Assembly (NCBI RefSeq): GCF_003261175.1
Contig: NZ_QLNP01000105.1
Coordinates: 186,001-250,000 of the forward strand
Source of the DNA: Arthrobacter globiformis
Lineage (GTDB): Bacteria; Actinomycetota; Actinomycetes; Actinomycetales; Micrococcaceae
DNA length: 64,000 bases
Direction: 5' to 3'
Position 1 is the stretch's first letter. Each line of letters begins with the position of its first letter. The notes under the pieces were generated by a model. That model saw only the letters and a list, made by a program, of their open reading frames with translations. It was not told the DNA's origin and ran no database searches. This document shows, in pieces, positions 18,701-25,655 of the stretch. A program made the position numbers and the translations under genes.

Positions 18701-19698
18701 TAGCGCGAGATGCGCGCGGTGCCGGTGTCGATGACGTACTTGATGCCGGGAACGGTGAGGGAGGTCTCGGCCACGTTGGTGGCCAGCACGATCCTCCGCT
18801 TGCTGCCCGGGTTGAACACCCGGTGCTGTTCCTGCAGGCTCAGCCGCGCGAAAAGCGGCAGGACCTCGGTTCCGGCCAGCCGCCGGTTGGTCTGGATCCT
18901 GGCCTGCAGCGCGTCCGCGGCGTCCCGGATCTCCCGCTCGCCGGAGAAGAAGATGAGGATGTCGCCTGGCGCTTCCAGGGCGAGTTCGTCGACGGCGTCG
19001 CACACCGCGTCCAGCGGATCCCGGTCTTCCTCGAGTTCATCGTCGGAGGAGTTGTCCTCGTCATCGCCGGTGGACGGGCCGCCGGCTGGCTGCGAGAGCG
19101 GCCGGTAGCGGATCTCCACGGGGAACGTTCTCCCGGACACCTCAACGATCGGTGCCGGTTCCTCATCCGAGCCGAAGTGCTTGGCGAAGCGCTCGGGGTC
19201 GATGGTGGCGGAGGTGATGATGACCTTCAGGTCCGGCCGCTGAGGCAGGATCCGCTTGAGGTAGCCGAGGATGAAGTCGATGTTCAGGCTGCGTTCGTGC
19301 GCCTCATCGATGATGATCGCGTTGTACTTGCGGAGCAGCTTGTCGCGCTGGATTTCGGCCAGCAGGATGCCGTCGGTCATCAGTTTGACCTTGGTGGATT
19401 TGCTCACCTCGCCGGTGAAGCGGACCTGGAAGCCCACCTCCTGGCCGATGTCGACGCCGAGTTCGGAGGCGATGCGCTCGGCCACCGTGCGGGCTGCGAG
19501 CCGCCGCGGCTGGGTATGGCCGATCAGTCCGTTGTCCCCCAGGCCCAGCTCCAAGCACATCTTGGGAATCTGGGTGGTCTTTCCGGAGCCGGTCTCGCCG
19601 GCAATGATGGTCACCTGGTTGGCGGCAATCGCGGCCATCAGGTCCTCGCGGCGCTCGGAAACCGGCAGCTCGGCGGGGTAGGAGATGTGAAAAGTCAT
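15703..19698 (-). CDS. hrpA: ATP-dependent RNA helicase HrpA
   Basis: Large DEAH-box (SF2) RNA helicase of 1331 residues, close to the normal HrpA length. Motif I is GETGSGKTTQ (about residue 35), motif II DEAHERS (about 130), motif III SATID, and motif VI QRSGRCGR. The helicase core is followed by HA2, OB and the long DUF3418 C-terminal domain. Relatives resolve stalled ribosomes or process mRNA. Start is ATG 19698 with GGAGG upstream; reading frame upstream of it lacks similarity to the family and crosses a terminator. Monocistronic. Confidence 0.95.
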   Translation of the reverse strand: MTFHISYPAELPVSERREDLMAAIAANQVTIIAGETGSGKTTQIPKMCLELGLGDNGLIGHTQPRRLAARTVAERIASELGVDIGQEVGFQVRFTGEVSKSTKVKLMTDGILLAEIQRDKLLRKYNAIIIDEAHERSLNIDFILGYLKRILPQRPDLKVIITSATIDPERFAKHFGSDEEPAPIVEVSGRTFPVEIRYRPLSQPAGGPSTGDDEDNSSDDELEEDRDPLDAVCDAVDELALEAPGDILIFFSGEREIRDAADALQARIQTNRRLAGTEVLPLFARLSLQEQHRVFNPGSKRRIVLATNVAETSLTVPGIKYVIDTGTARISRYSHRTKVQRLPIERVSQASANQRSGRCGRVSDGIAIRLYSEEDFESRPLYTDPEILRTNLAAVILQMTAMGVARGPKDIENFPFVEPPDSRAINDGVTLLRELGALSAPQAAAGSPQTAIAEGRNAGRNGGGALTAVGHKLAQLPVDPRLGRMIVEAGQRGCVREVMILAAALTIQDPRERPTDKQQLAAEKHARFRDENSDFTGYLNLWNYIHEKQQELSSTQFRRLCRNEFINYLRVREWQDLFTQLRQLARPLGISLDNKRQADAVGNHEGIHISLLSGLLSHIGILDERKREYAGARGTRFAIFPGSALFKKSPTFVMAAELVETSRLWARVASKFEPVWAEQVAPHLIKRSYSEPHWSTKMGAVMAYEKVTLYGVPIIAQRRINFGKVDPVLARELFIRHALVQGEWKTHHKFFHRNRALLHEVEELEARMRRRDLLVDDETLFEFYDARVGKDVVSERHFDKWWKDARQQNPALLDFDEALLLSEDAEALDESAYPKTWLHKGFELPLSYEFHPVAPGSTPNPSDGVTAEVPVLFLNQLEDAPFRWLIPGQRVELVTALIKSLPKQVRKSFVPAPDVARQAVAALEADFDPAEDELESSLELVLRRLKGQIIPPGSWNWDAVPPHLRVSFKVVDSRGKVLDEGKDLEALQERLAPATRRAIAESLGATPATAGPRSAKKGQQQGAPKDARDARAQDGRPQAHAGFTEQSGLTAWQFGAIQREASVTVKGHTVTGFPALVDEGKSVGLRIFQTASEQQEAMRGGVIRLLALRVPAPDRYVLEHLNNTEKLTFSQNPHGSVSALIADCVLAAVDKLTPAELPWDQAAFDALFEHVRAELIDTVFSVTAVVERILASTRRIQKQLKGTTSLALISALNDVRSQLEQLVFPGFVARTGYAQLSQLPRYLAAIEKRLEKLPGNVQRDAVNMAAVQQLEDDYDDAVSALLPGRRAGAELTQVRWMIEELRVSLFAVELGTAYSVSEKRIRTALNKVLAA

Positions 19699-19725
19699 GG
19701 CTCCTCCAAGTCTACTGCCGTGTAA

Positions 19726-19751
19726 AAGGACCCGGCGTACGCCGGGTCCTT
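19726..19751 (-). terminator. Intrinsic terminator of the small membrane protein gene
   Basis: A perfect 26-bp palindrome (arms AAGGACCCGGCGT and its complement) followed on the minus strand by a T-run (19727-19724). It lies between the 55-codon gene and hrpA, so it would isolate hrpA from upstream minus-strand transcription. Confidence 0.85.
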
Positions 19752-19863
19752 GGTGTTGGTGGGGATTGTGGTTCTGGGTGGGCAGTGTTTTTCGGGTGGA
19801 GGACAGTGGCGGGCGGACATTGGCGGGCGGACAGTGAACAGGTGTGGCCGGGGTCATCCGCCG

Positions 19864-20031
19864 CTAGAAGATGCGCATCGTGTAGTTGCTGCTGGGTAGG
19901 TCTAGTGCGGACCAGTCGCGCACCGAGTGTTCGGGAGGGGTGTGACCGCGCCCGTCCCGCAGAATGGCGCCGACCGTGGCGGCAGCTGCAATGAGGACCA
20001 GGACAAGAAGGGCGATTCCGAAGATTTCCAT
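19864..20031 (-). CDS. Small membrane protein, 55 residues, unknown function
   Basis: A single N-terminal transmembrane helix (about residues 4-26, FGIALLVLVLIAAAATVGAIL) is followed by a short polar tail (RDGRGHTPPEHSVRDW ... LPSSNYTMRIF). The ATG at 20031 has GGAGA just upstream and the gene ends ahead of a strong terminator, so a real short gene is likely. Actinobacterial genomes carry similar one-helix proteins with a 'DGxGHxPP...DW' tail, as I recall; function is not known. It is divergent from the glxA-like regulator, whose operator is in the shared 81-bp gap. Confidence 0.7.
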   Translation of the reverse strand: MEIFGIALLVLVLIAAAATVGAILRDGRGHTPPEHSVRDWSALDLPSSNYTMRIF

Positions 20032-20067
20032 GTCTCCATGGTTCTCCTGCGCAAGTCACGAAAGAAG

Positions 20068-20102
20068 TGGCAGAAATGCCTAAAATGTACAAATTTCTGC
20101 CA
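20068..20102. promoter_or_regulatory. Inverted-repeat operator upstream of the GlxA-type regulator
   Basis: Perfect 10-bp arms, TGGCAGAAAT (20068-20077) and ATTTCTGCCA (20093-20102), separated by 15 nt. The right arm overlaps the -10 box CATACT (20101-20106). This suggests autorepression of the regulator and perhaps control of the divergent small gene. Confidence 0.7.
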
Positions 20103-20112
20103 TACTGGAAAC
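20101..20112 (+). promoter_or_regulatory. -10 box for leaderless glxA-like transcript
   Basis: CATACT (20101-20106) plus six bases leads to ATG 20113; there is no ribosome binding site, so the mRNA is probably leaderless. Confidence 0.55.
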
Positions 20113-21081
20113 ATGCTCAAATCAGTGGCAATCATTGCGGTTCCCAACTTCTCGATCTTCGAGTTCGGTACCGCCTTTGAGGTGTTTGGCATCGACCGTT
20201 CGGACCGGGGAACAGGCGTGCCGCAGTTCGACTTCCGGGTGTGTACTCCGGTGCCCGGCGAAGTTCCGCTGAAATCCGGCCTCACCATGAACGTCGGCCT
20301 CGGCCTGGAGGCCGCCGCCGATGCCGACCTGGTGATCATGGCGCCCTACGGCCGGGAAGAAGATGTGCCGGAATCAGTCCTCGATGCCCTCCGGGCGGCG
20401 CACAGCCGCGGTGCTTGGGTGATGTCGATCTGCTCCGGCGCGTTCGCGCTGGCGCGAGCCGGGATCCTGGACGGACGCCGGTGCACCACGCACTGGCATT
20501 ACTCTGAAGAATTGGCGGCCCAGTACCCCAAAGTCCTGGTCGACGAGAATGTCCTCTACGTCCAGGACGGACGGATCATCTCCAGCGCCGGTACGGCGGC
20601 GGGCATCGACGCCTGTCTGCATCTGGTGAGGATCGAGTTTGGGGCCGCCGTGGCTGCCGCCATTGCCAGGGACATGGTGGTTCCGCCGCACCGCGACGGT
20701 GGCCAGGCCCAGTTCATCGACCGGCCTATGCCTGAGTGCGGCTCCCAGCCCATGGAGGAACTCCTCCGGTGGATGGTGGCGAACCTCGACGAGGAGCATC
20801 CCGTCCAGGAGCTGGCCGCCCGCGTGCATATGTCGCCGCGCACCTTTGCCCGGCGGTTCCGTGCTGAAACTGGAGCCACCCCGGCTGCGTGGCTCAACTC
20901 CCAGCGGGTCCTGCGCGCTCAGGAGCTCCTGGAGTCCACGGAACTGAACATCGACGAGGTGGCGCGGCAGTCAGGGTTCGGCCACCCCGTGCTGCTTCGG
21001 CACCACTTCGCCAAGGTGCTGGACACGAGTCCGCAGTCCTACCGACGGGCCTTCCGCGGCCAGATGGCCCCGGCCGGCTAG
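20113..21081 (+). CDS. GlxA-family AraC/XylS-type transcriptional regulator
   Basis: A 322-residue regulator with an N-terminal DJ-1/PfpI (class I amidotransferase-like) sensor domain (about 1-175; nucleophile-elbow Cys in SICSGAFALA) and a C-terminal AraC double helix-turn-helix (about 210-315; LAARVHMSPRTFARRFRAETG and IDEVARQSGFGHPVLLRHHF). Family members respond to small nitrogenous metabolites; the ligand here is unknown. ATG 20113 is chosen from the -10 spacing and because it begins the DJ-1 fold (LKSVAIIAVPNFSIFEFG). Its stop overlaps the stop of the convergent inhibitor gene. Confidence 0.9.
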   Translation: MLKSVAIIAVPNFSIFEFGTAFEVFGIDRSDRGTGVPQFDFRVCTPVPGEVPLKSGLTMNVGLGLEAAADADLVIMAPYGREEDVPESVLDALRAAHSRGAWVMSICSGAFALARAGILDGRRCTTHWHYSEELAAQYPKVLVDENVLYVQDGRIISSAGTAAGIDACLHLVRIEFGAAVAAAIARDMVVPPHRDGGQAQFIDRPMPECGSQPMEELLRWMVANLDEEHPVQELAARVHMSPRTFARRFRAETGATPAAWLNSQRVLRAQELLESTELNIDEVARQSGFGHPVLLRHHFAKVLDTSPQSYRRAFRGQMAPAG

Positions 21082-21362
21082 GCCGATTCTTCGGCTGCTG
21101 CCCGGGTGGACTCCACCAGCACCCGCCAGGGACCGGTCACAGCCGTCTCCGGCAGGGTGGCGCGGCGCTGGCCGGCACGGATGGAGTACATGAAGCGGTC
21201 CGGCTGCCCATCCGCCGCCTGGCGGGGATCGTCGACGGCGTCCCAAGGGCACGCTTCGACGAGCGGCTGCCAGCGGCTCTTGTCACTGGTGGTGACGGCA
21301 AGCACCGTCCAGACACGGGTGAGTGCGGCTATCCCGCCGCTGCGCTCGACTGTGATTTTCAT
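21078..21362 (-). CDS. Emfourin-like protealysin inhibitor
   Basis: A 94-residue protein beginning MKITVERSGGIAALTRVW with a C-terminal FMYSIRAGQRRATLPE. Small proteins of this type encoded beside protealysin-like M4 proteases are known slow tight-binding inhibitors (emfourin family). No signal peptide, so it would act in the cytoplasm like its partner. It lies 60 nt downstream of the protease gene on the same strand, consistent with co-transcription. Confidence 0.75.
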   Translation of the reverse strand: MKITVERSGGIAALTRVWTVLAVTTSDKSRWQPLVEACPWDAVDDPRQAADGQPDRFMYSIRAGQRRATLPETAVTGPWRVLVESTRAAAEESA

Positions 21363-21422
21363 GGCGAGGCTCCCGGGTTTCCGCGGCCGCCGGGAAGCGG
21401 AATGTCACAGTCCCGGCGCCGG

Positions 21423-22463
21423 TTAGAGCTTTACCTTCACAGTCTCCCACGCCCCGCGCACGGCGTCATGCTCTGCCGACTCCTCGCCGAACAGTTCCTT
21501 CGCCGTCGCCGCGGTGGCTTTGGCGAAGGCTGTGAAGGTGCTGGTCGGGCTCAGCGAGCCGTTTGTCAGGGTCTCGTACCAGATCTGGCCCGGCGCTTCC
21601 CAGGCGTTCCCGCCCAGGGTCTGGGCGACGACGCAGAACGCCCGGTTCGGGATGCCGGAGTTAATGTGGACCCCGCCGTTGTCCGCCCTCGTGCGCACGT
21701 AGGAGTCCATGGAGTCCGGCTGCGGGTCCTTGCCGAGGACGTCGTCGTCGTACGCGGTTCCCGGTGCCTTCATGGAGCGCAGCGCGGACCCTTCAACCTG
21801 CGGCGTGAACAGCCCTTGGCCGATCAGCCAGGAGGCTTCGGCGGTGGTCTGCTTCCGGAAATACTGCTCCACGAGTGCGCCGAACACGTCGGACACGGAC
21901 TCGTTGATGGCCCCGGCCTGGTTGCGGTAGGCGAGTCCGGCCGAAAACTGCGTCACACCGTGGGCCAGTTCGTGGCCAATCACGCTGAGCGAGCTGGTGA
22001 ACCGCTCGAAGACCTCGCCGTCGCCGTCGCCAAACACCATTTGCTGGCCGTCCCAAAACGCGTTGTCGTACATTCTGCCGAAGTGGACAGTGGCGTTCAG
22101 CGGCATTCCCAGGCCGTCGATGGAGTTGCGTCCGAAGGCGTCCGCGTAGAGGACGTGCGTATGGCCCAGGCCGTCGTAGGCCTCGTCGACGGCGGGGTCG
22201 CCCGTGGCGGCGTCGCCCTCTTTCCTGACAACCTGCCCGGGCAGGGACTCGCCGGACTTGGCGTCAAAGACGGACCTGTTGACCGAAGCGGGCTCCAGTT
22301 GCCTGATGCCGGCAGGGGCGGACGGCGCCGCCGCGCGGCCCGCGTGCACGGCCCCGACGTGGAGGAGGGCTTCCTTGGCGGCGCGGGCAACGGCCGAGAA
22401 CCGGGGTGACTTTTGGGCAGCCAAGCGGCGAAGGATGTACGGCGGAACGATTGAACAGACCAT
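21423..22463 (-). CDS. Protealysin-like M4 family zinc metallopeptidase
   Basis: A thermolysin-family protease of about 346 residues. The zinc motif HELAHG is near residue 164, the third ligand is in GAINESVSD, and the catalytic His is in DNGGVHINSGIPN. There is no signal peptide; the N-terminus has the short propeptide signature CSIVPPYILRRLA seen in protealysin-like precursors that stay in the cell or are exported without Sec. Start ATG 22463 fits leaderless spacing behind TAGTGT; GTG 22493 would add 10 residues. Paired with the emfourin-like inhibitor. Targets are unknown. Confidence 0.9.
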   Translation of the reverse strand: MVCSIVPPYILRRLAAQKSPRFSAVARAAKEALLHVGAVHAGRAAAPSAPAGIRQLEPASVNRSVFDAKSGESLPGQVVRKEGDAATGDPAVDEAYDGLGHTHVLYADAFGRNSIDGLGMPLNATVHFGRMYDNAFWDGQQMVFGDGDGEVFERFTSSLSVIGHELAHGVTQFSAGLAYRNQAGAINESVSDVFGALVEQYFRKQTTAEASWLIGQGLFTPQVEGSALRSMKAPGTAYDDDVLGKDPQPDSMDSYVRTRADNGGVHINSGIPNRAFCVVAQTLGGNAWEAPGQIWYETLTNGSLSPTSTFTAFAKATAATAKELFGEESAEHDAVRGAWETVKVKL

Positions 22464-22521
22464 GCCACTCACACTACGAAGGGCCTCTGACATTCTGCGT
22501 CAGGGACACTCGAGACACAGA

Positions 22522-22556
22522 AAACCCCCGTCGCTTTCAGTAAGCGGCGGGGGTTT
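22522..22556 (-). terminator. Intrinsic terminator after tRNA-Arg
   Basis: A 15-bp stem (22522-22536 with 22542-22556, one G-U pair) with a 5-nt loop and A-run on the plus strand, i.e. a T-run in the minus-strand transcript. It lies just 3' of the tRNA and upstream of the M4 protease promoter. Confidence 0.85.
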
Positions 22557-22562
22557 CTTCTG

Positions 22563-22635
22563 TGCCCTCGATAGGATTCGAACCTACGGCCTTCTGCTCC
22601 GGAGGCAGACGCTCTATCCCCTGAGCTACGAGGGC
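22563..22635 (-). tRNA. tRNA-Arg (anticodon CCG)
   Basis: A 73-nt cloverleaf on the minus strand: acceptor stem GCCCTCG/CGAGGGC with discriminator A, D-arm GCTCAGGGGATAGAGC, anticodon stem-loop TCTGC-CTCCGGA-GCAGA with anticodon CCG (22600-22602), and T-arm TAGGTTCGAATCCTA. It reads CGG arginine codons, which are frequent in this GC-rich genome. CCA is not encoded. Confidence 0.97.
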
Positions 22636-22728
22636 ATCCAGGGATCCTGCCGTTCCCGGCCGGACGTCCTAGAGCTTAGCAGGAAGGTGGGCCGGAATGG
22701 AAAACGAAACCCGCTTCCGTGCCCCACA

Positions 22729-24285
22729 TCAGTATCCCGCGAACGAATCCACGTGGATACGGCGTGCGCCGGCATGCCGGGCGGCGCGCCGCAGCGAGCC
22801 GACGCTGGCCGGTGAACCCGAGATGAAAACCCTTCGCTGGCCAATGTCCGGCACCAGCCGTTGCAGTGCGTGACCGTCAAGCCGCTCGCCCGGGGCAAGC
22901 ACAGCACCGGCGTCCTCGATGAAGTCCGGCGGCGCCGATCCGTCCGCGAGCCGGGCAACGACGCGGGCGCCGGAATCCTCCAGTTCGGCCGCGTAGGCGA
23001 GTTCCGATGCGCTCCGGGCGAGGTAGAGAAGCACGGTGTCGCGCTCGCGGGCCACCCCGGCGGACAAGCGCGCCAGATACGGCGTGATACCGATGCCGGC
23101 GGCAATGAGCAGCACGGGGTCCGAACCCTTCGGCAGGACAAAGTCACCCGCCACGGTGGTGGCCGTGAGCTCCTCGCCGGGTTGGAGGGACAGCAGCTTG
23201 CGCTTGGCAGCGGAGACGGGGTCAGCAGTGCCGACGCCGATCTTCACATGCTTCGCGTCGGGCGGGCTGGTCAGGCTGAACACGCGGCGCCTTCCCCGTC
23301 CGTCGGGCTTGGGGTGCGGAAGATCCAGTTCGAGGTACTGGCCGGACGCGTGGCGGAGCGGGCGCTGGGGGCGGAAGACGAATTCCGTCGTCGTCGGCGT
23401 AAGCCTGCGGGAGTGGCTGAACAGCAGCCGGACGCTTCCGCGCTGGCCGGCCAGGAATGCCAGCAGATTGCCCACCAGCAGTGCCAGCTCGGGGGAGTTG
23501 GCCAGGAAGCCGAGGTTGAAGGGTGTAGCCAGCAGGATTCCGACGACGGCGGCGAGCGCCAGCTGCTGCCAGCGCCGGGGTGGCAGGGTGAGCGGCTCGG
23601 TGAGCATGAAGCCGGCAAAGAACAGCACAGGGCCTTGCGCCAGGGTTTGCCACACGACACTTCCGAGGTCGACGCCGGAAGACATTTGCACCGCGGCCAC
23701 GACGCCGGTTGCCACCAGGACGAAGACTGCGGCCATGAGCGTTTTTCGGGTCCGGTAGAGCACCAGCAGGACGCCCGGGACCAGAAGCATGAGCATGGCA
23801 GGTGTGCCGGCCCACCACGTGGCGATGTTGAGCCCGGTAAGCCCGGTGATGAAGGCCCCGGCGGCCGCGGGGTTGAACACATGGCGGCCGCGCCAGGCGA
23901 GGGCGTACTTGGAGGCAGACGCCAGGACGCAGGCCAGTGCCACCCCGGCCAGGTCCATCGGTGCAAAGGCCGGGCCGAGCTGAGTCGGCCAGAACAGGAA
24001 GTACAGCAGGAGGCCTGTAATCAGCGACGATTCCGAATGCGGCTGAACCTTGAACAGCACGGCCAGGGCGCGGTTGGAAACGTACGTCAGCGCAAGGCAG
24101 AGGGCCAGGTGTGCGAGCATGTTCGGAATACCGAAGGTCAGCCAGCCGAGGGCGTCGAGCAGGAGGCTGTAGGCAGCCAGCGAGGCAAGCACCAACAACA
24201 CCAGCCTGTACATCGTGAACCGGCCCAGGTACGCGTCAAGGGCGGTGCCGGGTGAGGCCTGCTGCCGGGAGGTGGTTGAACTCAT
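22729..24285 (-). CDS. Membrane flavin reductase: RnfD/NqrB-like membrane domain fused to an FNR-type NAD(P)H oxidoreductase
   Basis: A 518-residue fusion. Residues about 20-280 form roughly nine or ten membrane helices resembling the RnfD/NqrB family (HVFNPAAAGAFITGL, FFAGFMLTEPLTLPPRRWQ). Residues about 290-518 form a ferredoxin-NADP reductase module with a FAD-binding stretch (HASGQYLELDLPHP, RRVFSLTSPP) and an NAD(P) site (VLLIAAGIGITPYLARL) ending in the aromatic Tyr typical of the family. No 2Fe-2S Cys motif is visible. It is the last gene of an operon with an FMN_bind lipoprotein and ApbE. Inferred role: pass electrons from NAD(P)H across the membrane to exported flavoproteins. Start overlaps the apbE stop (ATGA). 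Confidence 0.85.
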   Translation of the reverse strand: MSSTTSRQQASPGTALDAYLGRFTMYRLVLLVLASLAAYSLLLDALGWLTFGIPNMLAHLALCLALTYVSNRALAVLFKVQPHSESSLITGLLLYFLFWPTQLGPAFAPMDLAGVALACVLASASKYALAWRGRHVFNPAAAGAFITGLTGLNIATWWAGTPAMLMLLVPGVLLVLYRTRKTLMAAVFVLVATGVVAAVQMSSGVDLGSVVWQTLAQGPVLFFAGFMLTEPLTLPPRRWQQLALAAVVGILLATPFNLGFLANSPELALLVGNLLAFLAGQRGSVRLLFSHSRRLTPTTTEFVFRPQRPLRHASGQYLELDLPHPKPDGRGRRRVFSLTSPPDAKHVKIGVGTADPVSAAKRKLLSLQPGEELTATTVAGDFVLPKGSDPVLLIAAGIGITPYLARLSAGVARERDTVLLYLARSASELAYAAELEDSGARVVARLADGSAPPDFIEDAGAVLAPGERLDGHALQRLVPDIGQRRVFISGSPASVGSLRRAARHAGARRIHVDSFAGY

Positions 24286-25169
24286 GTGAACAGCCTTCCT
24301 TCGAATTCCGCGGAGTACTCCGCGCTGCCGTTGGAAAATACCTTGAGCCAGGAAAAACGGAAATGCCGTTCCAGGTCCTCGGCCGGAACCAGGAACAGGG
24401 CGGTGGCGAGGGCGTCAGCCTCCAGGGCCGTGTCCGCCAAGGCCCACGCGGCCACCACCGTCCTGACCGGCGCGCCTGTGGTGCCGTCCAGGACATGATG
24501 GAGCCCGTCTCCCCACGCCCGCCGGTTCGACGCCGAAGCGCAGAGGGCGCCGGATCCCAGCGGCACAGTTCCTATCGCCTTAGTGGCGTCATACGGATGC
24601 TCCAGCGCCACCTGCACCGGCTCCTGTCCGCCGTCTTCCGTGCTGCCGTTCAGCAGGTCCCCGCTGGCGTCAATGAAGAATTCCGGAACACCGTGGCTCC
24701 CTAGCTGTTCGGCGAGAAGATCCACGAGCTGGCCCTTGCCCGCCGCGCCAATATCCAGCACCACCGGGGCAGTGGTGCGCAGTGACGTTCCGTGCCATTC
24801 CAGGACGGCGTCCCAGGCCGGGGGAGCCGCAGCTTCCCCGCGGGGCCGCAGCGAATATTGTGGATCGTAGCCCAGCCGCTCAAGGCTTTCACCGATGAGG
24901 GGCGTCATGGCGCCGCCGCTGAGCGTGTAGAGCTGCCGGTAGAGTGCGGCCAGGCCCGCGGCTTCGGGCGGCAGCTCGTATTGTCCGGGCGCCGCGGCGA
25001 TCCGGGCCACCAGGGAGTCCTCCCGGAACCTGGACCACGTGGAGTCGTAGCGCTCCACTTCGGCGAGCACTGAGCTGCGCAGCACCGGGGGCAACGGGGC
25101 AGGAGTGGAGATTTCCCAACTGGTGCCGATGCCGTCAAAACGAAAGCCCTGCCAGCCCGGATGCGGCAT
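24282..25169 (-). CDS. apbE: FAD:protein FMN transferase (ApbE family)
   Basis: Transfers FMN from FAD to a Ser/Thr of a target flavoprotein. The 295 residues carry the family marks GGAMTPLIGESLERLGYD, DIGAAGKGQLVDLLAEQL, FFIDASGDLLN, HHVLDGTTGAPV and ADTALEADALATALFL. The usual lipoprotein or Sec signal of ApbE is absent (it begins MPHPGWQGFRFDGIGTSW), so as read it is cytoplasmic. The gene starts 9 nt after the FMN_bind stop, leaving no room for a longer N-terminus. Its evident substrate is the FMN_bind lipoprotein upstream; a domain of the membrane fusion could be another. Confidence 0.9.
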   Translation of the reverse strand: MPHPGWQGFRFDGIGTSWEISTPAPLPPVLRSSVLAEVERYDSTWSRFREDSLVARIAAAPGQYELPPEAAGLAALYRQLYTLSGGAMTPLIGESLERLGYDPQYSLRPRGEAAAPPAWDAVLEWHGTSLRTTAPVVLDIGAAGKGQLVDLLAEQLGSHGVPEFFIDASGDLLNGSTEDGGQEPVQVALEHPYDATKAIGTVPLGSGALCASASNRRAWGDGLHHVLDGTTGAPVRTVVAAWALADTALEADALATALFLVPAEDLERHFRFSWLKVFSNGSAEYSAEFEGRLFT

Positions 25170-25178
25170 GGCAGCCGC

Positions 25179-25655
25179 CTACAGGGCCTGCGCCTTGATC
25201 GCTTCGACCGCCTGGTTGAAGCCGCCACTGGTCAGGGAGGAGCCGGCCACCTTGGAGACGTTGATCTCATCCAGGCTCTTGCCCACCACCTGGTCAGCGA
25301 TGCCGCCGGCGAACTCGCCCTGGAACTTCCGGGTGTTGGGATTGGACGGGTGCTCGGTGATCTCCACCGCGGACACCGTGCCGCCGGCCAGCGTCAGCTG
25401 GACGCCAACGGTCTCGGTGCCGTTGGGGGACTTGTAGTTGCCGTCCGCGCTGTAGGTCCCGTCCTTGTAGCCGGCTGCGGCGCCCGCCGAGGGCCCGGGT
25501 GCCGCCGAAGCGGTTGCCGACGCAGAAGCGGGCGCCGAGGGCTCGGTCTCCTGGGCGGCAGGCTGCTGGGCCGACGGCGCGCAGCCGGCGACCGTTCCGG
25601 CGAGGGACAGGCCGGCCATGCCGGCGAAAACAGTTTTGCGGATTGAAGGCTTCAC
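25179..25655 (-). CDS. FMN-binding domain lipoprotein
   Basis: A 158-residue exported lipoprotein: signal peptide with lipobox VAGC (Cys about residue 25), then a Pro/Ala/Ser-rich linker (about 30-60) and an FMN_bind domain (YKDGTYSADGNY ... VSAVEITEHPSNPNTRKFQGEFAGGI). The likely covalent FMN site is the Ser/Thr cluster in VAGSSLTSGGF near residue 142, where ApbE targets usually have DxxSGAT-like residues. First gene of the operon with apbE and the membrane FNR. GTG 25655 start with a weak AAAGAG site. Expected to act as the outward-facing electron carrier. Confidence 0.88.
   Translation of the reverse strand: MKPSIRKTVFAGMAGLSLAGTVAGCAPSAQQPAAQETEPSAPASASATASAAPGPSAGAAAGYKDGTYSADGNYKSPNGTETVGVQLTLAGGTVSAVEITEHPSNPNTRKFQGEFAGGIADQVVGKSLDEINVSKVAGSSLTSGGFNQAVEAIKAQAL

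Noticed and set aside
19802-19836. Two and a half copies of a 14-bp GACAGTGGCGGGCG-like repeat
   Set aside because: It lies in the spacer after a terminated gene, is very short and shows no link to a promoter or gene.
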